A stretch of DNA of 64,000 bases from Rhodococcus sp. 06-462-5 (GCF_002258315.1 NZ_NOYD01000051.1:46424-110423), one strand, 5' to 3'; numbered from the stretch's first letter, positions 25,899-34,977 are shown. Program-made: numbers and translations. Notes: generated by a model not told the origin, from the letters alone.

Positions 25899-25934
25899 TC
25901 GTCTATATTGACGTCTACCGAATCAGGCGTCAAG
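25897..25934 (-). promoter_or_regulatory. arsR promoter and candidate ArsR operator
   Basis: Reading the minus strand, TTGACG (25933-25928) is followed after 17 bases by CAATAT (25910-25905), and the arsR ATG begins 6 bases later, so the transcript would be nearly or fully leaderless. The stretch has inverted ends (ATTCG/CGAAT, 25897-25923) and a direct repeat TAGACG, plausible for ArsR binding. The -35 overlaps the stop codon of the upstream APC permease gene. Confidence 0.55.
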
Positions 25935-27177
25935 TGAACAGTTGCCGGACCCGAAGAAGGCGGTACGCGACGCCGAGTACGACGACGACGGTTCCGACGA
26001 CGATGGACGACACCGGCAACGTGGCGATCAGCACCACACACCCGACGCTGCCGATCACTGGCAGGGCGCGTGGGTATCGGCGATGCATGGGATCCTGGGT
26101 GTACGCGCTGACGTTGGCCACCAGGTAGTACAGCAACACCCCGAACGACGAGAAGCCGATGGCGTCACGCAGATCCACCACCAGGACCAGTACTCCGACG
26201 ATCACAGCCAGGGTGACCTCGGCGCGATGCGGCACCGAGTAGCGGGGGTGAACCGCGGCCAGGTACGACGGCAGGTCGTTCTGGCGGGCCATCGCCAGCG
26301 AGGTGCGGCCGATACCCGCGATCAGCGCGAGCAACGCCCCCAGCGCAGCCAGGCCGGCACCGACTCGCATCACCGGCGATGCCCACGAATGTCCCGATGC
26401 CACGACGAGATCGACCAATGGGGCAGACGACGAGGCCAGGAGTTCGGGGCCGAGAACCGACAGCAGTGTCAACGCGACCACCGCATAGACCACGAGCGCG
26501 ATACCGAGGGCGGACACGATGGCACGCGGAATGGTCCGTTCCGGCCGTGTGACTTCCTCACCGAGCGTGGCGATGCGCGCGTAGCCCGCGAAAGCGAAGA
26601 ACAGCAACCCCGCCGACTGCAGAATGCCGTACCACCCGTTCCCGGTGAACGAGCCGAGTCCGCCGACGGCGGGATCGGACGATCCGGTGAGGCCGAGAAC
26701 GACCCCGACGACAAGGACGGCGAGTACTGCTGCGACCAGGACTTTCGTCAGTGCCGCCGTACGGGTGATGCCGAAGTAGTTGACCGCGGTGAGCGCTGTA
26801 ATGGCAAGTATCGCAACGAGTTCGGTGTAAACGGCAGGCGCGACATAGGCCGCGAACACCAACGCCATGGCCGCCGAACTCGCGGTCTTGCCGATGACGA
26901 ACGTCCACCCGGCCAGAAAACCCGGCCACGCGCCGAGGCGCTCGCGCCCGTAGACGTACGTACCGCCCGACGTCGGATACTGGGCGGCCAGCTGGGCCGA
27001 GGACGTTGCGTTGCAGAACGCCACGACCGCAGCGATGGCGAGACCGATGAGAACGCCCGCTCCCGCGACGGCCGATGCGGGGGCGAACGAGGCGAACACC
27101 CCGGCTCCGACCATCGACCCGATCCCGATGACGATGGCGTCGAGAAGACCGAGTCGACGGGCCAGCGGCTGTGTCAC
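25930..27177 (-). CDS. APC-family amino acid permease
   Basis: Membrane transporter of 415 residues with about twelve hydrophobic segments. The first segment has the APC glycine motif (AIVIGIGSMVGAGVFA), and the loop motif AFAGYARIATLGEEV follows in the middle. Members take up amino acids, polyamines or related compounds in exchange or with protons. The start is GTG at 27177. The gene is on the same strand as and only 31 bases before arsR, but it is more likely independent, because the arsR promoter overlaps its stop. The substrate is unknown; no neighbouring catabolic gene helps. Confidence 0.87.
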   Translation of the reverse strand: MTQPLARRLGLLDAIVIGIGSMVGAGVFASFAPASAVAGAGVLIGLAIAAVVAFCNATSSAQLAAQYPTSGGTYVYGRERLGAWPGFLAGWTFVIGKTASSAAMALVFAAYVAPAVYTELVAILAITALTAVNYFGITRTAALTKVLVAAVLAVLVVGVVLGLTGSSDPAVGGLGSFTGNGWYGILQSAGLLFFAFAGYARIATLGEEVTRPERTIPRAIVSALGIALVVYAVVALTLLSVLGPELLASSSAPLVDLVVASGHSWASPVMRVGAGLAALGALLALIAGIGRTSLAMARQNDLPSYLAAVHPRYSVPHRAEVTLAVIVGVLVLVVDLRDAIGFSSFGVLLYYLVANVSAYTQDPMHRRYPRALPVIGSVGCVVLIATLPVSSIVVGTVVVVLGVAYRLLRVRQLFT

Positions 27178-27229
27178 GCCCGAAACCAGTTCTCGTTCAC
27201 GGCGGCAACTGTAGGTGCTGCTGCTCGAC

Positions 27230-28336
27230 TCAGCGCAGTTCCTGAAACTCCGACAGGAGCGCGAAGGTGGCCTCGCACAATTCGGTCTGCGTCAGCAAGA
27301 TGCCGATTGTCCCGTCCGGGTCGACGAAGAAGTCGGTACCCTGCCCGCCGGACCAGCCGTACCGACCGAGATGGTCACCTTCGGTGACGACCGAAACGCC
27401 GAAGCCCCACCCCGTTCCCGGCCAGAAGCCCGGGTAGAAACTGTCGTCGGTCTTGATCGACGCGGGTACCTGGTCTTGCGTCATCACTTTCAGGTGCTCG
27501 GTCGACACCGACGTCGCGATCGCGCGAAGGAAGCGGTGAAAATCGGTCACCGTCGACACCAACTCGCCGTGACTGACGTCGACAGGGGGAGGTCCCGCGT
27601 AGGGCCCGCCTGCGGTGGGTTCGGTCTCGATCAACGACCCGTCCTCGAACCGGTAGGCAGCCGTCAGGCGATGGCACCGGTCGGTCGGTACCCACAGTCC
27701 GGTGTCGGGCATGTCGAGCGGTCCGAACAGGTCGTCGCGGAGGTGATCCTGCAGAGACCGGCCGACGATGCGAGAGACGAGGATGCCGAGGATCGCGAAG
27801 CCGTGGTGGTAGCGCCACCCGGTACCGGGCTGGAACGCCAGAGGAAGTTCGGCCATGCGTGCCAACCACTCGTCCGCGCCGAGCGGAGACGGCACTGGGC
27901 CGGCTTCCGTATCGTTGTCCCTCATGGCCCGGGCCAGCGGGGTGTCTCCCATCTGAATTCCGTACCCACTGGTGTTGGTGAGCAAGTGCCGCAACGTGAT
28001 CGGTCCGTCTCGCGGAACGGTGTCGTCGAGCGCAGCGTCGGGGCGGGTGAGCACCGGGCGGCCGGCGAGTTCGGGAAGCCAGGGCACGACGTCGTCGTCC
28101 AGCGTCAGTCGGCCCGCCTCCACGAGCCGCAGGGCGGCCACGCTGGTGACGATCTTGGTCATCGACTGAATCCGGACGATGGCGTCGACTGCCATCGGTG
28201 GCCCGCCGACCGCCGATGACCCGACTGCGACGGGTTCTGCATCAGGGCCACCCAGAAGCGCTGTTGCCCCCGGCATCAGTCCGGCCTCGATGTGCCGGGT
28301 CAACAGTTCGCGCACGGTTCCGCTCACGGAACTCAT
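27230..28336 (-). CDS. Serine hydrolase of the class C beta-lactamase/esterase group
   Basis: Protein of 368 residues with the beta-lactamase-type fold. The nucleophile motif S58-M-T-K61 is intact. The second motif, usually YxN, reads Y176-H-H178, which fits esterases of this family better than true beta-lactamases. A GWSGGQGT segment near residue 330 takes the place of the KTG strand. No signal peptide is apparent, so it is probably cytosolic, again favouring an esterase over an antibiotic-degrading enzyme. It is preceded by nhaA at 34 bases on the same strand. The substrate is unknown. Confidence 0.85.
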   Translation of the reverse strand: MSSVSGTVRELLTRHIEAGLMPGATALLGGPDAEPVAVGSSAVGGPPMAVDAIVRIQSMTKIVTSVAALRLVEAGRLTLDDDVVPWLPELAGRPVLTRPDAALDDTVPRDGPITLRHLLTNTSGYGIQMGDTPLARAMRDNDTEAGPVPSPLGADEWLARMAELPLAFQPGTGWRYHHGFAILGILVSRIVGRSLQDHLRDDLFGPLDMPDTGLWVPTDRCHRLTAAYRFEDGSLIETEPTAGGPYAGPPPVDVSHGELVSTVTDFHRFLRAIATSVSTEHLKVMTQDQVPASIKTDDSFYPGFWPGTGWGFGVSVVTEGDHLGRYGWSGGQGTDFFVDPDGTIGILLTQTELCEATFALLSEFQELR

Positions 28337-28370
28337 CGTGTCACCGGAGCGGTCGGAATTCCAACGGTCG

Positions 28371-29687
28371 CTACTTCTCGTTCTGGTACACGTCGGGGAT
28401 GCCGTCGTGGTTGTCGTCGCGGGTTTCTTCGATGTGGAAGTCCCGGTAGGCCTTGTTGCGGCTGCGCAGGATCACTGCGGCCAACGATGCGGCGATGATC
28501 GAACCGGTCAGCACACCCACCTTCACGTGGTCGTCGCGTTGAGTTCCCTCGCCGAACGCGAGGTCGCCGATGAGCAGCGACACGGTGAATCCGATACCCG
28601 CAAGCATTGCGACACCGAGGACGTCGAGCCACTTGAGTCCGGCGTCCAACGTCGCCCGGGTGAAGCGGGAGACGAGGTAGGTGGTGCCGAAGATGCCGAT
28701 GGCCTTACCGATGACGAGACCGGCGATGATGCCGATGGCGATCGGATCGGTCAGTGCGCTGGCCAGGCCGGAGAACCCGCCGACGGTCACGCCTGCTGCA
28801 CAGAAGGCGAACAGCGGCACGGCGATGCCCGCCGAGATGGGCCGAATCTTGTGCTCGAAGTGTTCGGCGAGTCCGGGGCCTGCCTCCGGGCCGCCGTTGG
28901 CCTTGCTGCGCATCACCGGAACGGCGAAGCCTAGGAGGACACCCGCGACGGTGGCGTGGACGCCCGACTCGTGCATCAGGACCCACGTCACCACAGCCAG
29001 CGGAATGAGAATCCACCACGACCGGACACGCATCTGCACGGCAACGGCGAACAGTGCGAGCGGAATCAGCGTCAGGCCGAGCGCGATGAAGTTGATGTCG
29101 TCGGTGTAGAAGATGGCGATGACGCTGACGGCCAGCAGGTCGTCGACGACGGCCAGAGTCAGGAGGAAGGTTCGTAGCGCAGTCGGTAGGTGGGTGCTGA
29201 TCACGGCGAGAACGGCGACGGCGAACGCGATGTCGGTTGCTGTCGGGATGGCCCAGCCGAGCAGCGCCCCGTCGCCGGTGCCGAGGTTGATCAGTACGAA
29301 AATGACTGCTGGAACTGCCATTCCGCCGACGGCCGCGGCCACCGGCAATGCGGCGCGTGCCGGATCGCGCAGATCGCCCGCGACGAATTCTCGCTTGAGC
29401 TCGAGTCCGACGACGAAGAAGAAGATGGCCAGCAGCCCGTCGGCGGCCCATGTCGAGAGCGTCAGATCGAGGTGGAGAGCCGAGGGTCCCACGCGGGTGC
29501 TCATCAACGAGTCGTAGGCAGCGGACCAGGGTGAGTTGGCCCAGATCAGTGCGACGAGGGTGGCGACGAGAAGCAGTGCGCCGCCGACGGTCTCCTTGCG
29601 CAGGATCTGCGCGACGCGGTCGGCCTCGGACCACGAGCCGCGTGAGAACAGCGGCAATCGTGTGGGTGGAGTCGATGAATCTGTCAC
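28371..29687 (-). CDS. nhaA: NhaA Na+/H+ antiporter
   Basis: Inner membrane antiporter of 438 residues that exports Na+ in exchange for protons and supports pH and salt tolerance. The ion-binding aspartate pair is in LAVVDDLLAVSVIAIFY. Further conserved segments include GWAIPTATDIAFAVAVLAV and the C-terminal KPSGIxG-like membrane helices (VGGFSGLASALTDP). The start is GTG at 29687 with AAAGG upstream. The C-terminus ends in a polar tail (DDNHDGIPDVYQNEK) that is unusually hydrophilic. The family call is secure. Confidence 0.92.
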   Translation of the reverse strand: MTDSSTPPTRLPLFSRGSWSEADRVAQILRKETVGGALLLVATLVALIWANSPWSAAYDSLMSTRVGPSALHLDLTLSTWAADGLLAIFFFVVGLELKREFVAGDLRDPARAALPVAAAVGGMAVPAVIFVLINLGTGDGALLGWAIPTATDIAFAVAVLAVISTHLPTALRTFLLTLAVVDDLLAVSVIAIFYTDDINFIALGLTLIPLALFAVAVQMRVRSWWILIPLAVVTWVLMHESGVHATVAGVLLGFAVPVMRSKANGGPEAGPGLAEHFEHKIRPISAGIAVPLFAFCAAGVTVGGFSGLASALTDPIAIGIIAGLVIGKAIGIFGTTYLVSRFTRATLDAGLKWLDVLGVAMLAGIGFTVSLLIGDLAFGEGTQRDDHVKVGVLTGSIIAASLAAVILRSRNKAYRDFHIEETRDDNHDGIPDVYQNEK

Positions 29688-29837
29688 GGTGAGAACGCCT
29701 TTCGGTAGCTTCGTCGAGCTGCGAACCGACCGAATGTCAGGCAGTGGGTACGCAGCACAGAGTTGTTGCCGACCAGACTTCCCGGCGCACCGTGGATCAT
29801 CCTATCGCGCCGAGGCCGTTCCCGACGAACTCATCAG

Positions 29838-30212
29838 TCAGCGGACGCTCGGCACGAATTTCGCCAGCGCCCGCCAACCCAGCAGCAGAACTGCTGTGGA
29901 CAGCGTTGCTACGACGATGAACGATCCGGCTGTTCCCTGCCCGGTCAGTGCACGCAGCACCATGCCCACCGCGACCGTCATCACCCACACGACGATGCCC
30001 GTCGGGACGATGAGGAAAGCGTCGAACTTGTTGCGGTACAGAGCGAACGCGACGATCCAGCCGATGGCGGCACCGACGACGAACGGCCAGGCGGTGTGGA
30101 ACAGGCCGGACAGTGCGGTGGCCTCGGCGTGACTGCGCCGACCTATCGCGGCGAACAGCACGATCATGAGCACGTCGATGACGGCAGCAACTACTGGGGA
30201 ACGAAACTTCAC
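29838..30212 (-). CDS. DUF3054-type small membrane protein
   Basis: Protein of about 124 residues with four hydrophobic segments. It matches the DUF3054 pattern with an early Asp in the first helix (AVIDVLMIVLFAAIGRRSH) and WPFVVGAAIGW in the second. The function is unknown. The start is one of two nearby GTG codons (30212 or 30218). The open frame continues upstream through the yceI-like gene in another frame and must not be read as a fusion. Two hairpins separate it from the yceI-type gene, so it probably has its own promoter. Confidence 0.75.
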   Translation of the reverse strand: MKFRSPVVAAVIDVLMIVLFAAIGRRSHAEATALSGLFHTAWPFVVGAAIGWIVAFALYRNKFDAFLIVPTGIVVWVMTVAVGMVLRALTGQGTAGSFIVVATLSTAVLLLGWRALAKFVPSVR

Positions 30213-30237
30213 GCGCACCACTGTAGACACCGACAGC

Positions 30238-30274
30238 GAACGGCCCGCACCGACAAATGCGGTGCGGGCCGTTC
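30238..30274. terminator. Strong perfect stem-loop downstream of the yceI-type gene
   Basis: A perfect 15-base stem (GAACGGCCCGCACCG at 30238-30252, complement at 30260-30274) closes a 7-base loop. No U tract follows on either side. It lies between the yceI-type gene (which ends at 30383) and the start of the DUF3054 gene, both on the minus strand, so it would end yceI transcription. Confidence 0.8.
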
Positions 30275-30290
30275 GGTGGTCCTCCCCGGC

Positions 30291-30343
30291 CGGATCAATG
30301 TGAGTTTCAGTCGCTTGGACTGCAACGAAGTCGCATTGATCCG
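30291..30343. terminator. Second palindrome downstream of the yceI-type gene
   Basis: Ten-base outer arms (CGGATCAATG and CATTGATCCG) pair perfectly and continue as an imperfect inner stem closing near 30313-30317. It lies 40 bases past the yceI stop. In style it resembles the long palindromes at 1088 and 41320 more than an ordinary short terminator. Confidence 0.6.
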
Positions 30344-30382
30344 AGGGGGTGGGGTCCGGAAGGGGGATGAAGCGAGGCGGAC

Positions 30383-30934
30383 TTACGCCTGCAGTCCGGC
30401 TTCGATTTCGAGGTTCAGCGTGATCTTGTCGCCGACGACTGCGCCTCCGCCTTCGAGGGGCATGTCGATGCTGATGCCGAAGTCCTTGCGGTTGATGACG
30501 GTGCTGGCCTCGAAGCCGGCGACCGGTCCGTTGCCCATGCCGGCGTTGACGCCGTTGAACTCGAGCTTCAGATCGATGGAGTTGGTGACGCCGTGGAGGG
30601 TGAAGTCGCCGGTGACGACGAAGTCTCCGCCGTCGGCCTTGACCGAGGTGGACTTGAACGTCGCGGTGGGGAACTTCTCGACCTCGAAGAAGTCGGCGGT
30701 CTTGAGGTGGCCGTCGCGCTGCTCGTTGTCGGTGGTGATGGACGCGACGTCGATTTCGGCGTCGACGGACGGCGTGCCGTCTTCGGCAACGGTGATGGTG
30801 CCGCTGAAGGTCTGGAAACGGCCACGGACCTTGCTGACCACCAGGTGGCGGACGGTGAATCCGACGGTGGAGTGGGCCGGGTCGATGACCCAGGTGCCTG
30901 CGGTGAGCTCGGGAAGTGCGATCGCGGTGGTCAT
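30383..30934 (-). CDS. YceI-family lipid-binding protein
   Basis: Protein of 183 residues with the lipocalin-like beta barrel of the YceI family, which binds polyisoprenoids or other amphiphiles. The typical opening TWVIDPAHSTVGFTVRHLVVSKVRGRF (about 15-41) is present, with later strands (FKSTSVKA, GDFTLHGVT, DFGISIDMP). There is no signal peptide, so it is probably cytosolic, unlike the periplasmic E. coli homologue. The ATG at 30934 has AGGAG 6 bases upstream. The longer open frame beginning at 31039 is not supported. The cellular role is unknown; stress-response links are known for some members. Confidence 0.88.
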   Translation of the reverse strand: MTTAIALPELTAGTWVIDPAHSTVGFTVRHLVVSKVRGRFQTFSGTITVAEDGTPSVDAEIDVASITTDNEQRDGHLKTADFFEVEKFPTATFKSTSVKADGGDFVVTGDFTLHGVTNSIDLKLEFNGVNAGMGNGPVAGFEASTVINRKDFGISIDMPLEGGGAVVGDKITLNLEIEAGLQA

Positions 30935-31040
30935 GGGGACTCCTAAGGGTTGAAGTTTCAATGCTGATAGTACACAAGCGGACCGGGGTCCGTATATATT
31001 CCGAGTGAACAGAAGGTGACGGACAGCACAGCTCGTCACG

Positions 31041-32171
31041 CTACGCGGGCTCCGGATCGCCCTTGGCGTCGCGGATGTCCTCGGTACGCCGCAACTCGGC
31101 GGTCTCCTGCTGCTCGAGCGCGATGTCGAATTCGAGATCGGCGTGCTGGTGCTTGCGGAACAGCACGAGAAACACGATCCACCCGACGATGGCGACGAGG
31201 ATGAAACTCACGCCGCGGTACACCAGCGCCGACGCGACGGCCTGCGATGCGCTGATCGACGCAGCGCTGGTGAGAAACGCGATCAGGGTGGCGTCGACGA
31301 CGACCAGGCCGCCGGGTGCGAGGGGAACGGATCCGACGGCCTTGCCTGCGGCGAAGGCGATCAGCAATCCCGACAGTCGCGGATCTGCGCCGACGGCGAA
31401 GCACGCGAACGCCAAACAGGCGACGTCGCCGAGTCGATGCACGGCGGACCACGACAGAGCCAGCGCGCCGTCGCGTTTGCCGAGCTGAACGGACTGGATC
31501 TGGCCGATGATCTTGTCGATCCCCTCGGCACCCGCGTCGAGCTCGTGATTGCGGAATGCGTTGTATCTGTGCAGTCCCCAGCGCGCGATGCTCTTGATCG
31601 ACTCGGGGTGATTGGAGATGTAGCGAACGGCGGCGACGATGGCGATGACGCCTGCGATCGGGAGCACCACGGTGAACGTGTTGAACGAGCTGCCGACCAC
31701 CAGTCCGCCTGCGACGCCGAGCACGGCCAGTCCTGCCGCGGCGATCACGCCCGAGATGGCCAGCTGCCAGGACGCGACGACCGGGCTCGCTCCCCAGCGG
31801 CGCGTCTCGCGATAGGTGAACGCCGTGGAGAACACCTGGCCTGCGGGGAGGGTGAGCGCCATTGCGGTGCTGCCGTAGATGACGGCCACGGACTTGCGCT
31901 GGCGTACCTTCACTCCACCTGCGTCGAGCAACTGCTTCTGCACTCTGCCGAAGGCGCTCAGCGACACCGCTTGAGCGAATATGCAGGCCGCCAGCCAACC
32001 CCAGTGGATTTCGCGGACGGCGGTCCAGGATTCGTGCAGCCGCGGCCACAGATAGATCGCCTCACCGACCAGCAGCGCCACCAGGGCGATTCCGGCGATC
32101 CACTTGACCCACCGAAGTCGGTTTCGCGGACGCCGCACTGCGGGTCCGCGGGTGGAGCTGGGGTCGGGCAC
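31041..32171 (-). CDS. YbhN/LPG-synthase transmembrane-type protein (UPF0104)
   Basis: Membrane protein of 376 residues with about eight hydrophobic segments, related to the flippase-like membrane half of lysyl-phosphatidylglycerol synthase. The family elements GSTAMALTLPAGQVFSTAFTYRETRRWG (about 100-127) and GKAVGSVPLAPGGLVVVDA (about 275-293) are visible. It lacks the synthase catalytic domain, so it probably moves or binds a lipid or polyprenyl-linked substrate. The C-terminal 40 residues are charged and cytoplasmic. It follows the adenylate cyclase gene by 9 bases on the same strand and may be co-transcribed with it. Confidence 0.85.
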   Translation of the reverse strand: MPDPSSTRGPAVRRPRNRLRWVKWIAGIALVALLVGEAIYLWPRLHESWTAVREIHWGWLAACIFAQAVSLSAFGRVQKQLLDAGGVKVRQRKSVAVIYGSTAMALTLPAGQVFSTAFTYRETRRWGASPVVASWQLAISGVIAAAGLAVLGVAGGLVVGSSFNTFTVVLPIAGVIAIVAAVRYISNHPESIKSIARWGLHRYNAFRNHELDAGAEGIDKIIGQIQSVQLGKRDGALALSWSAVHRLGDVACLAFACFAVGADPRLSGLLIAFAAGKAVGSVPLAPGGLVVVDATLIAFLTSAASISASQAVASALVYRGVSFILVAIVGWIVFLVLFRKHQHADLEFDIALEQQETAELRRTEDIRDAKGDPEPA

Positions 32172-32180
32172 CTTGTCAGA

Positions 32181-33713
32181 CTAACCGTCGAGCGGCGAGG
32201 GATCGGGATAGTCCACCGGCCAGGCCAGGTGGGTTGCCCGTCGTCGACCACGCAGTTGAACCTGGTCGCCCAACTCCCACTGCTCCTGTTCCTCGTCCTC
32301 GGCGAAGTACAGGGCCGAGGTCGACGCCAGGACGCGTCCCGGACGCAGTTTCGCCAGCTCGGTGAGTCGCGAGGCCTCGTTGACCGGGTCTCCGATGACC
32401 GTGTACTCGAAGCGTTCCGAGGCTCCGATGTTGCCGGCGACGGCGAGACCTGCCGATACGCCGATGCCGATGTCGAGCCCGGTGATCTCGTCGAGAGCGA
32501 AACGCAGTTCACGGGCAGCAGCGAGCGCGGCGGTGGGTGCGTCGGGACGATCCAGTGGGGCCCCGAAGATCGCGAGGGCCGCGTCGCCCATGAATTTGTT
32601 GACGAAACCGTGATGACGTCCCACGACGTCGACGACCACTCGGAAGAACTCGTTGAGCAACACCACTACCTCGCCCGGTGGGCGCTCGGAAGCGGTGGCG
32701 GTGGAGCCGACCATGTCGACGAACAGCACTGCGACGAATCGTGTCTCGCCGCCGAGCTCGGTTCCGAACTGCAATGCCCGACGCGCCACGTCCTCTCCGA
32801 CGTGTTGGCCGAACAGCTCTCGCAGGACGCGTCGTTCGGCCGATTCCTCCATCATTCGGTTGAAGCCCACCTGCAGGCGTCCGATCTCGGAGCCGTCGAA
32901 CACATCGACCTCGACGTCGGTCTCGCCGCGCTGAACTCGCTCGATGGCGCTGTGCAGCTGGCTGATCGGGTCGGAGATCTGGCTCGCGGTGAGCATCGAG
33001 AGCACGAACGCCTGCACGATGGCCAGCACGCTGAGCAGGATGATGGCCACGGCGAGCGCGTTGGGGGAGAACACCAGATCGGTGGTCAGCTGAGTGGCGC
33101 ACAGCAGGATGATGCCGATGACGGGCATCAAGGTGCCCAGGCCCCACGTCATGGCCATGCGGGTGCCGACGCCGGGGGTCATCGTGCGGTCGAATCGGCC
33201 CTCGCTCAACGCGAGTGCCGCGACCGGTCGCAGGATGCGCTCGCCGAGCATGTAGGTGAATCCGAACGTCACGGTGGCGGCCATGCCGACGGTCACGATG
33301 ACGGCAATGGACAGCGACGGCATCTCCGCAATGGTCAGCAGCACGAAGATGATGCCGCCGATGATCCACAGGATGAGGTGCACGATCGCCTGACGCAACG
33401 GCGCGTGCAGCGTCGTCATCTGTTCCTTGCGGGTGGGTGGGCCACCGCGGAGCTGCCATCTGATCACCGAGCGCAGTAGGAAGTACGCGTAGATCAGGCT
33501 GACGACCAAGGCCACCAGTAGGTACGCCCCGAAGATGTACACGTTGCGAACGCGGTCGGCGACGATCGATTGCGATTCGGGGATGGGCAGGCCGTATCGC
33601 ACGAAGGCGAACACGAGGACCGCGCCGAAGACGTTGGCGATGAGCATCGAGAGCATATAGAGCGGCCAGCGACTCTTCAGGGTGAGCGAGACCGCTCGGA
33701 AAGATGCCAGCAC
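32181..33713 (-). CDS. Membrane-bound class III adenylate cyclase with HAMP domain
   Basis: Protein of 510 residues built like mycobacterial Rv1318c/Rv3645-type cyclases: about six membrane helices (1-240), a HAMP linker (about 242-295), then a class III catalytic domain (about 320-485). It would make cAMP from ATP. All six canonical catalytic residues are visible: metal ligands D333 (FVDMVGST) and D377 (KFMGDA), adenine-binding K373 and D442, and transition-state N445 and R449 (GDPVNEASRL). An active enzyme is expected. The start is GTG at 33713, only 16 bases from the divergent AI-2E-type gene, and probably leaderless. Confidence 0.92.
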   Translation of the reverse strand: MLASFRAVSLTLKSRWPLYMLSMLIANVFGAVLVFAFVRYGLPIPESQSIVADRVRNVYIFGAYLLVALVVSLIYAYFLLRSVIRWQLRGGPPTRKEQMTTLHAPLRQAIVHLILWIIGGIIFVLLTIAEMPSLSIAVIVTVGMAATVTFGFTYMLGERILRPVAALALSEGRFDRTMTPGVGTRMAMTWGLGTLMPVIGIILLCATQLTTDLVFSPNALAVAIILLSVLAIVQAFVLSMLTASQISDPISQLHSAIERVQRGETDVEVDVFDGSEIGRLQVGFNRMMEESAERRVLRELFGQHVGEDVARRALQFGTELGGETRFVAVLFVDMVGSTATASERPPGEVVVLLNEFFRVVVDVVGRHHGFVNKFMGDAALAIFGAPLDRPDAPTAALAAARELRFALDEITGLDIGIGVSAGLAVAGNIGASERFEYTVIGDPVNEASRLTELAKLRPGRVLASTSALYFAEDEEQEQWELGDQVQLRGRRRATHLAWPVDYPDPSPLDG

Positions 33714-33729
33714 GGGTTAAATTTAGCGG
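33714..33729. promoter_or_regulatory. Sixteen-base divergent promoter core with symmetric AT element
   Basis: Only 16 bases separate two divergent GTG starts (adenylate cyclase to the left, AI-2E-type permease to the right). In the middle is the self-complementary TAAATTTA (33718-33725). Read either way it gives a -10-like hexamer about 6-7 bases before a GTG, so both transcripts may start at the start codon. Any -35 elements would lie inside the opposite coding sequence. Confidence 0.5.
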
Positions 33730-34977
33730 GTGAGCACCGACGAGTTGCGGGCGCAAGGTACGGGGGCGTCCCCGGGCCCCACTTCGGCTGCGGATTCGGT
33801 GCATCCACTGGTGCGGGTCGGCGCGGAATGGACGTGGCGACTGCTTGTCCTGTTTGCCGGATTCATCACTTTTGCCTACGTTGTGGCCAAGCTCAGCACC
33901 GTCGTGATTCCGTTGGGCCTGGCGCTCCTGGCGTCGGCGATGCTCGTTCCCGTCGTCGATTGGATGCACCGGCGCGGAGTGCCGCGGGCCGTCGCGGTGA
34001 TCGTAGTGATCATCGCCAGCATCGGCGTGGTCGCCGGGATCATGACCTTCATCGTCGAGCAGTTCATCGAGGGCCTGCCGCAGGTGGGTGATCAGTTCAC
34101 CCAATCCATCAACAGCGTCGAGGAATGGCTCAGCAACGGGCCGCTGCACATCAGCGAGGATCAGATCAGGCAGGCCACCGACAACCTCGTCAAGGTCATC
34201 CAGGACAACCAGGAAGCGGTCACCAGTGGAGCGTTGACCACCGCCACGGTGATCGGTGAAATCCTCACCGGCGCAGCGCTCACCCTGTTCATCCTCATCT
34301 TCTTCCTGTACGGCGGCGATCAGGTTTGGCAGTTCGTGACCCGGCTGGCTCCGACTGCGGCCCGCAGAAGAATCCGCACGGCGGGCATCCAGGGCTTCGG
34401 GTCCCTGGTGGGATACGTCAGGGCGACGGTTGCCGTCGCGGCCGCCGATGCCATCGGTATCGGAGCCGGGCTGGCCATTCTCGGTGTGCCACTGGCACTC
34501 CCGCTGGCCTCGTTGGTGTTCATCGGAGCGTTCATCCCGATCATCGGTGCCGTGCTGACCGGATTCGTCGCGGTGTTCATCGCACTGGTCACCAAGGGTC
34601 TGATCACCGCGGTGATCACCCTCGGCATCGTGGTGGCCGTCATGCAGCTCGAAGGCCATGTGCTGCAACCACTCCTGCTGGGCCGCGCCGTGCGACTGCA
34701 CCCGTTGGCGGTGGTCCTGTCCATCACCGTCGGCATCCTGCTCGCGGGCATCGTCGGAGGCCTGCTGGCGGTGCCGATCGTCGCCGTCCTCAACACCGCC
34801 GTGCGGTCGCTGCTCGCCGACGACCCGGACGAGGTCTACGAGGAACTCGAGGTACCCGACCCGCTGTATTCCGCCGAGCCGAGCAATCCGGATACCCCGC
34901 CCGGAAGCGACGAGCCGGATCGGCTCGCCAAGGGAGAGCTGACGATTCCGAAATCCGACAACGATGCGGACGGCTGA
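33730..34977 (+). CDS. AI-2E family transporter-like permease
   Basis: Membrane protein of 415 residues with about eight hydrophobic segments in the AI-2E/PerM family. The long extracytoplasmic region after the third helix (about 110-165) and the hairpin segment GAFIPIIGAVLTGFVAV followed by LEGHVLQPLLLGRAVRLHPL near the end are typical. Members have been linked to autoinducer-2 export, Na+/H+ exchange or other solutes, so substrate is open. The start is GTG at 33730 and is probably leaderless. Its 3' end overlaps the histidine kinase gene by 14 bases, which makes co-expression with a two-component system likely. Confidence 0.87.
   Translation: MSTDELRAQGTGASPGPTSAADSVHPLVRVGAEWTWRLLVLFAGFITFAYVVAKLSTVVIPLGLALLASAMLVPVVDWMHRRGVPRAVAVIVVIIASIGVVAGIMTFIVEQFIEGLPQVGDQFTQSINSVEEWLSNGPLHISEDQIRQATDNLVKVIQDNQEAVTSGALTTATVIGEILTGAALTLFILIFFLYGGDQVWQFVTRLAPTAARRRIRTAGIQGFGSLVGYVRATVAVAAADAIGIGAGLAILGVPLALPLASLVFIGAFIPIIGAVLTGFVAVFIALVTKGLITAVITLGIVVAVMQLEGHVLQPLLLGRAVRLHPLAVVLSITVGILLAGIVGGLLAVPIVAVLNTAVRSLLADDPDEVYEELEVPDPLYSAEPSNPDTPPGSDEPDRLAKGELTIPKSDNDADG

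Noticed and set aside
27230..28336. Antibiotic-resistance beta-lactamase
   Set aside because: No signal peptide, and the YxN motif is Y-H-H with no KTG. A cytosolic esterase is more likely.
30219..30977. Fusion of the DUF3054 membrane protein with an N-terminal domain
   Set aside because: The upstream part is an out-of-frame shadow of the yceI-type gene and crosses two strong hairpins.
31143..33479. A 778-codon open frame on the plus strand opposite the YbhN and adenylate cyclase genes
   Set aside because: Both opposite-strand genes have clear family motifs. The plus-strand product is low-complexity Arg/Asp/His-rich and has no ribosome site.
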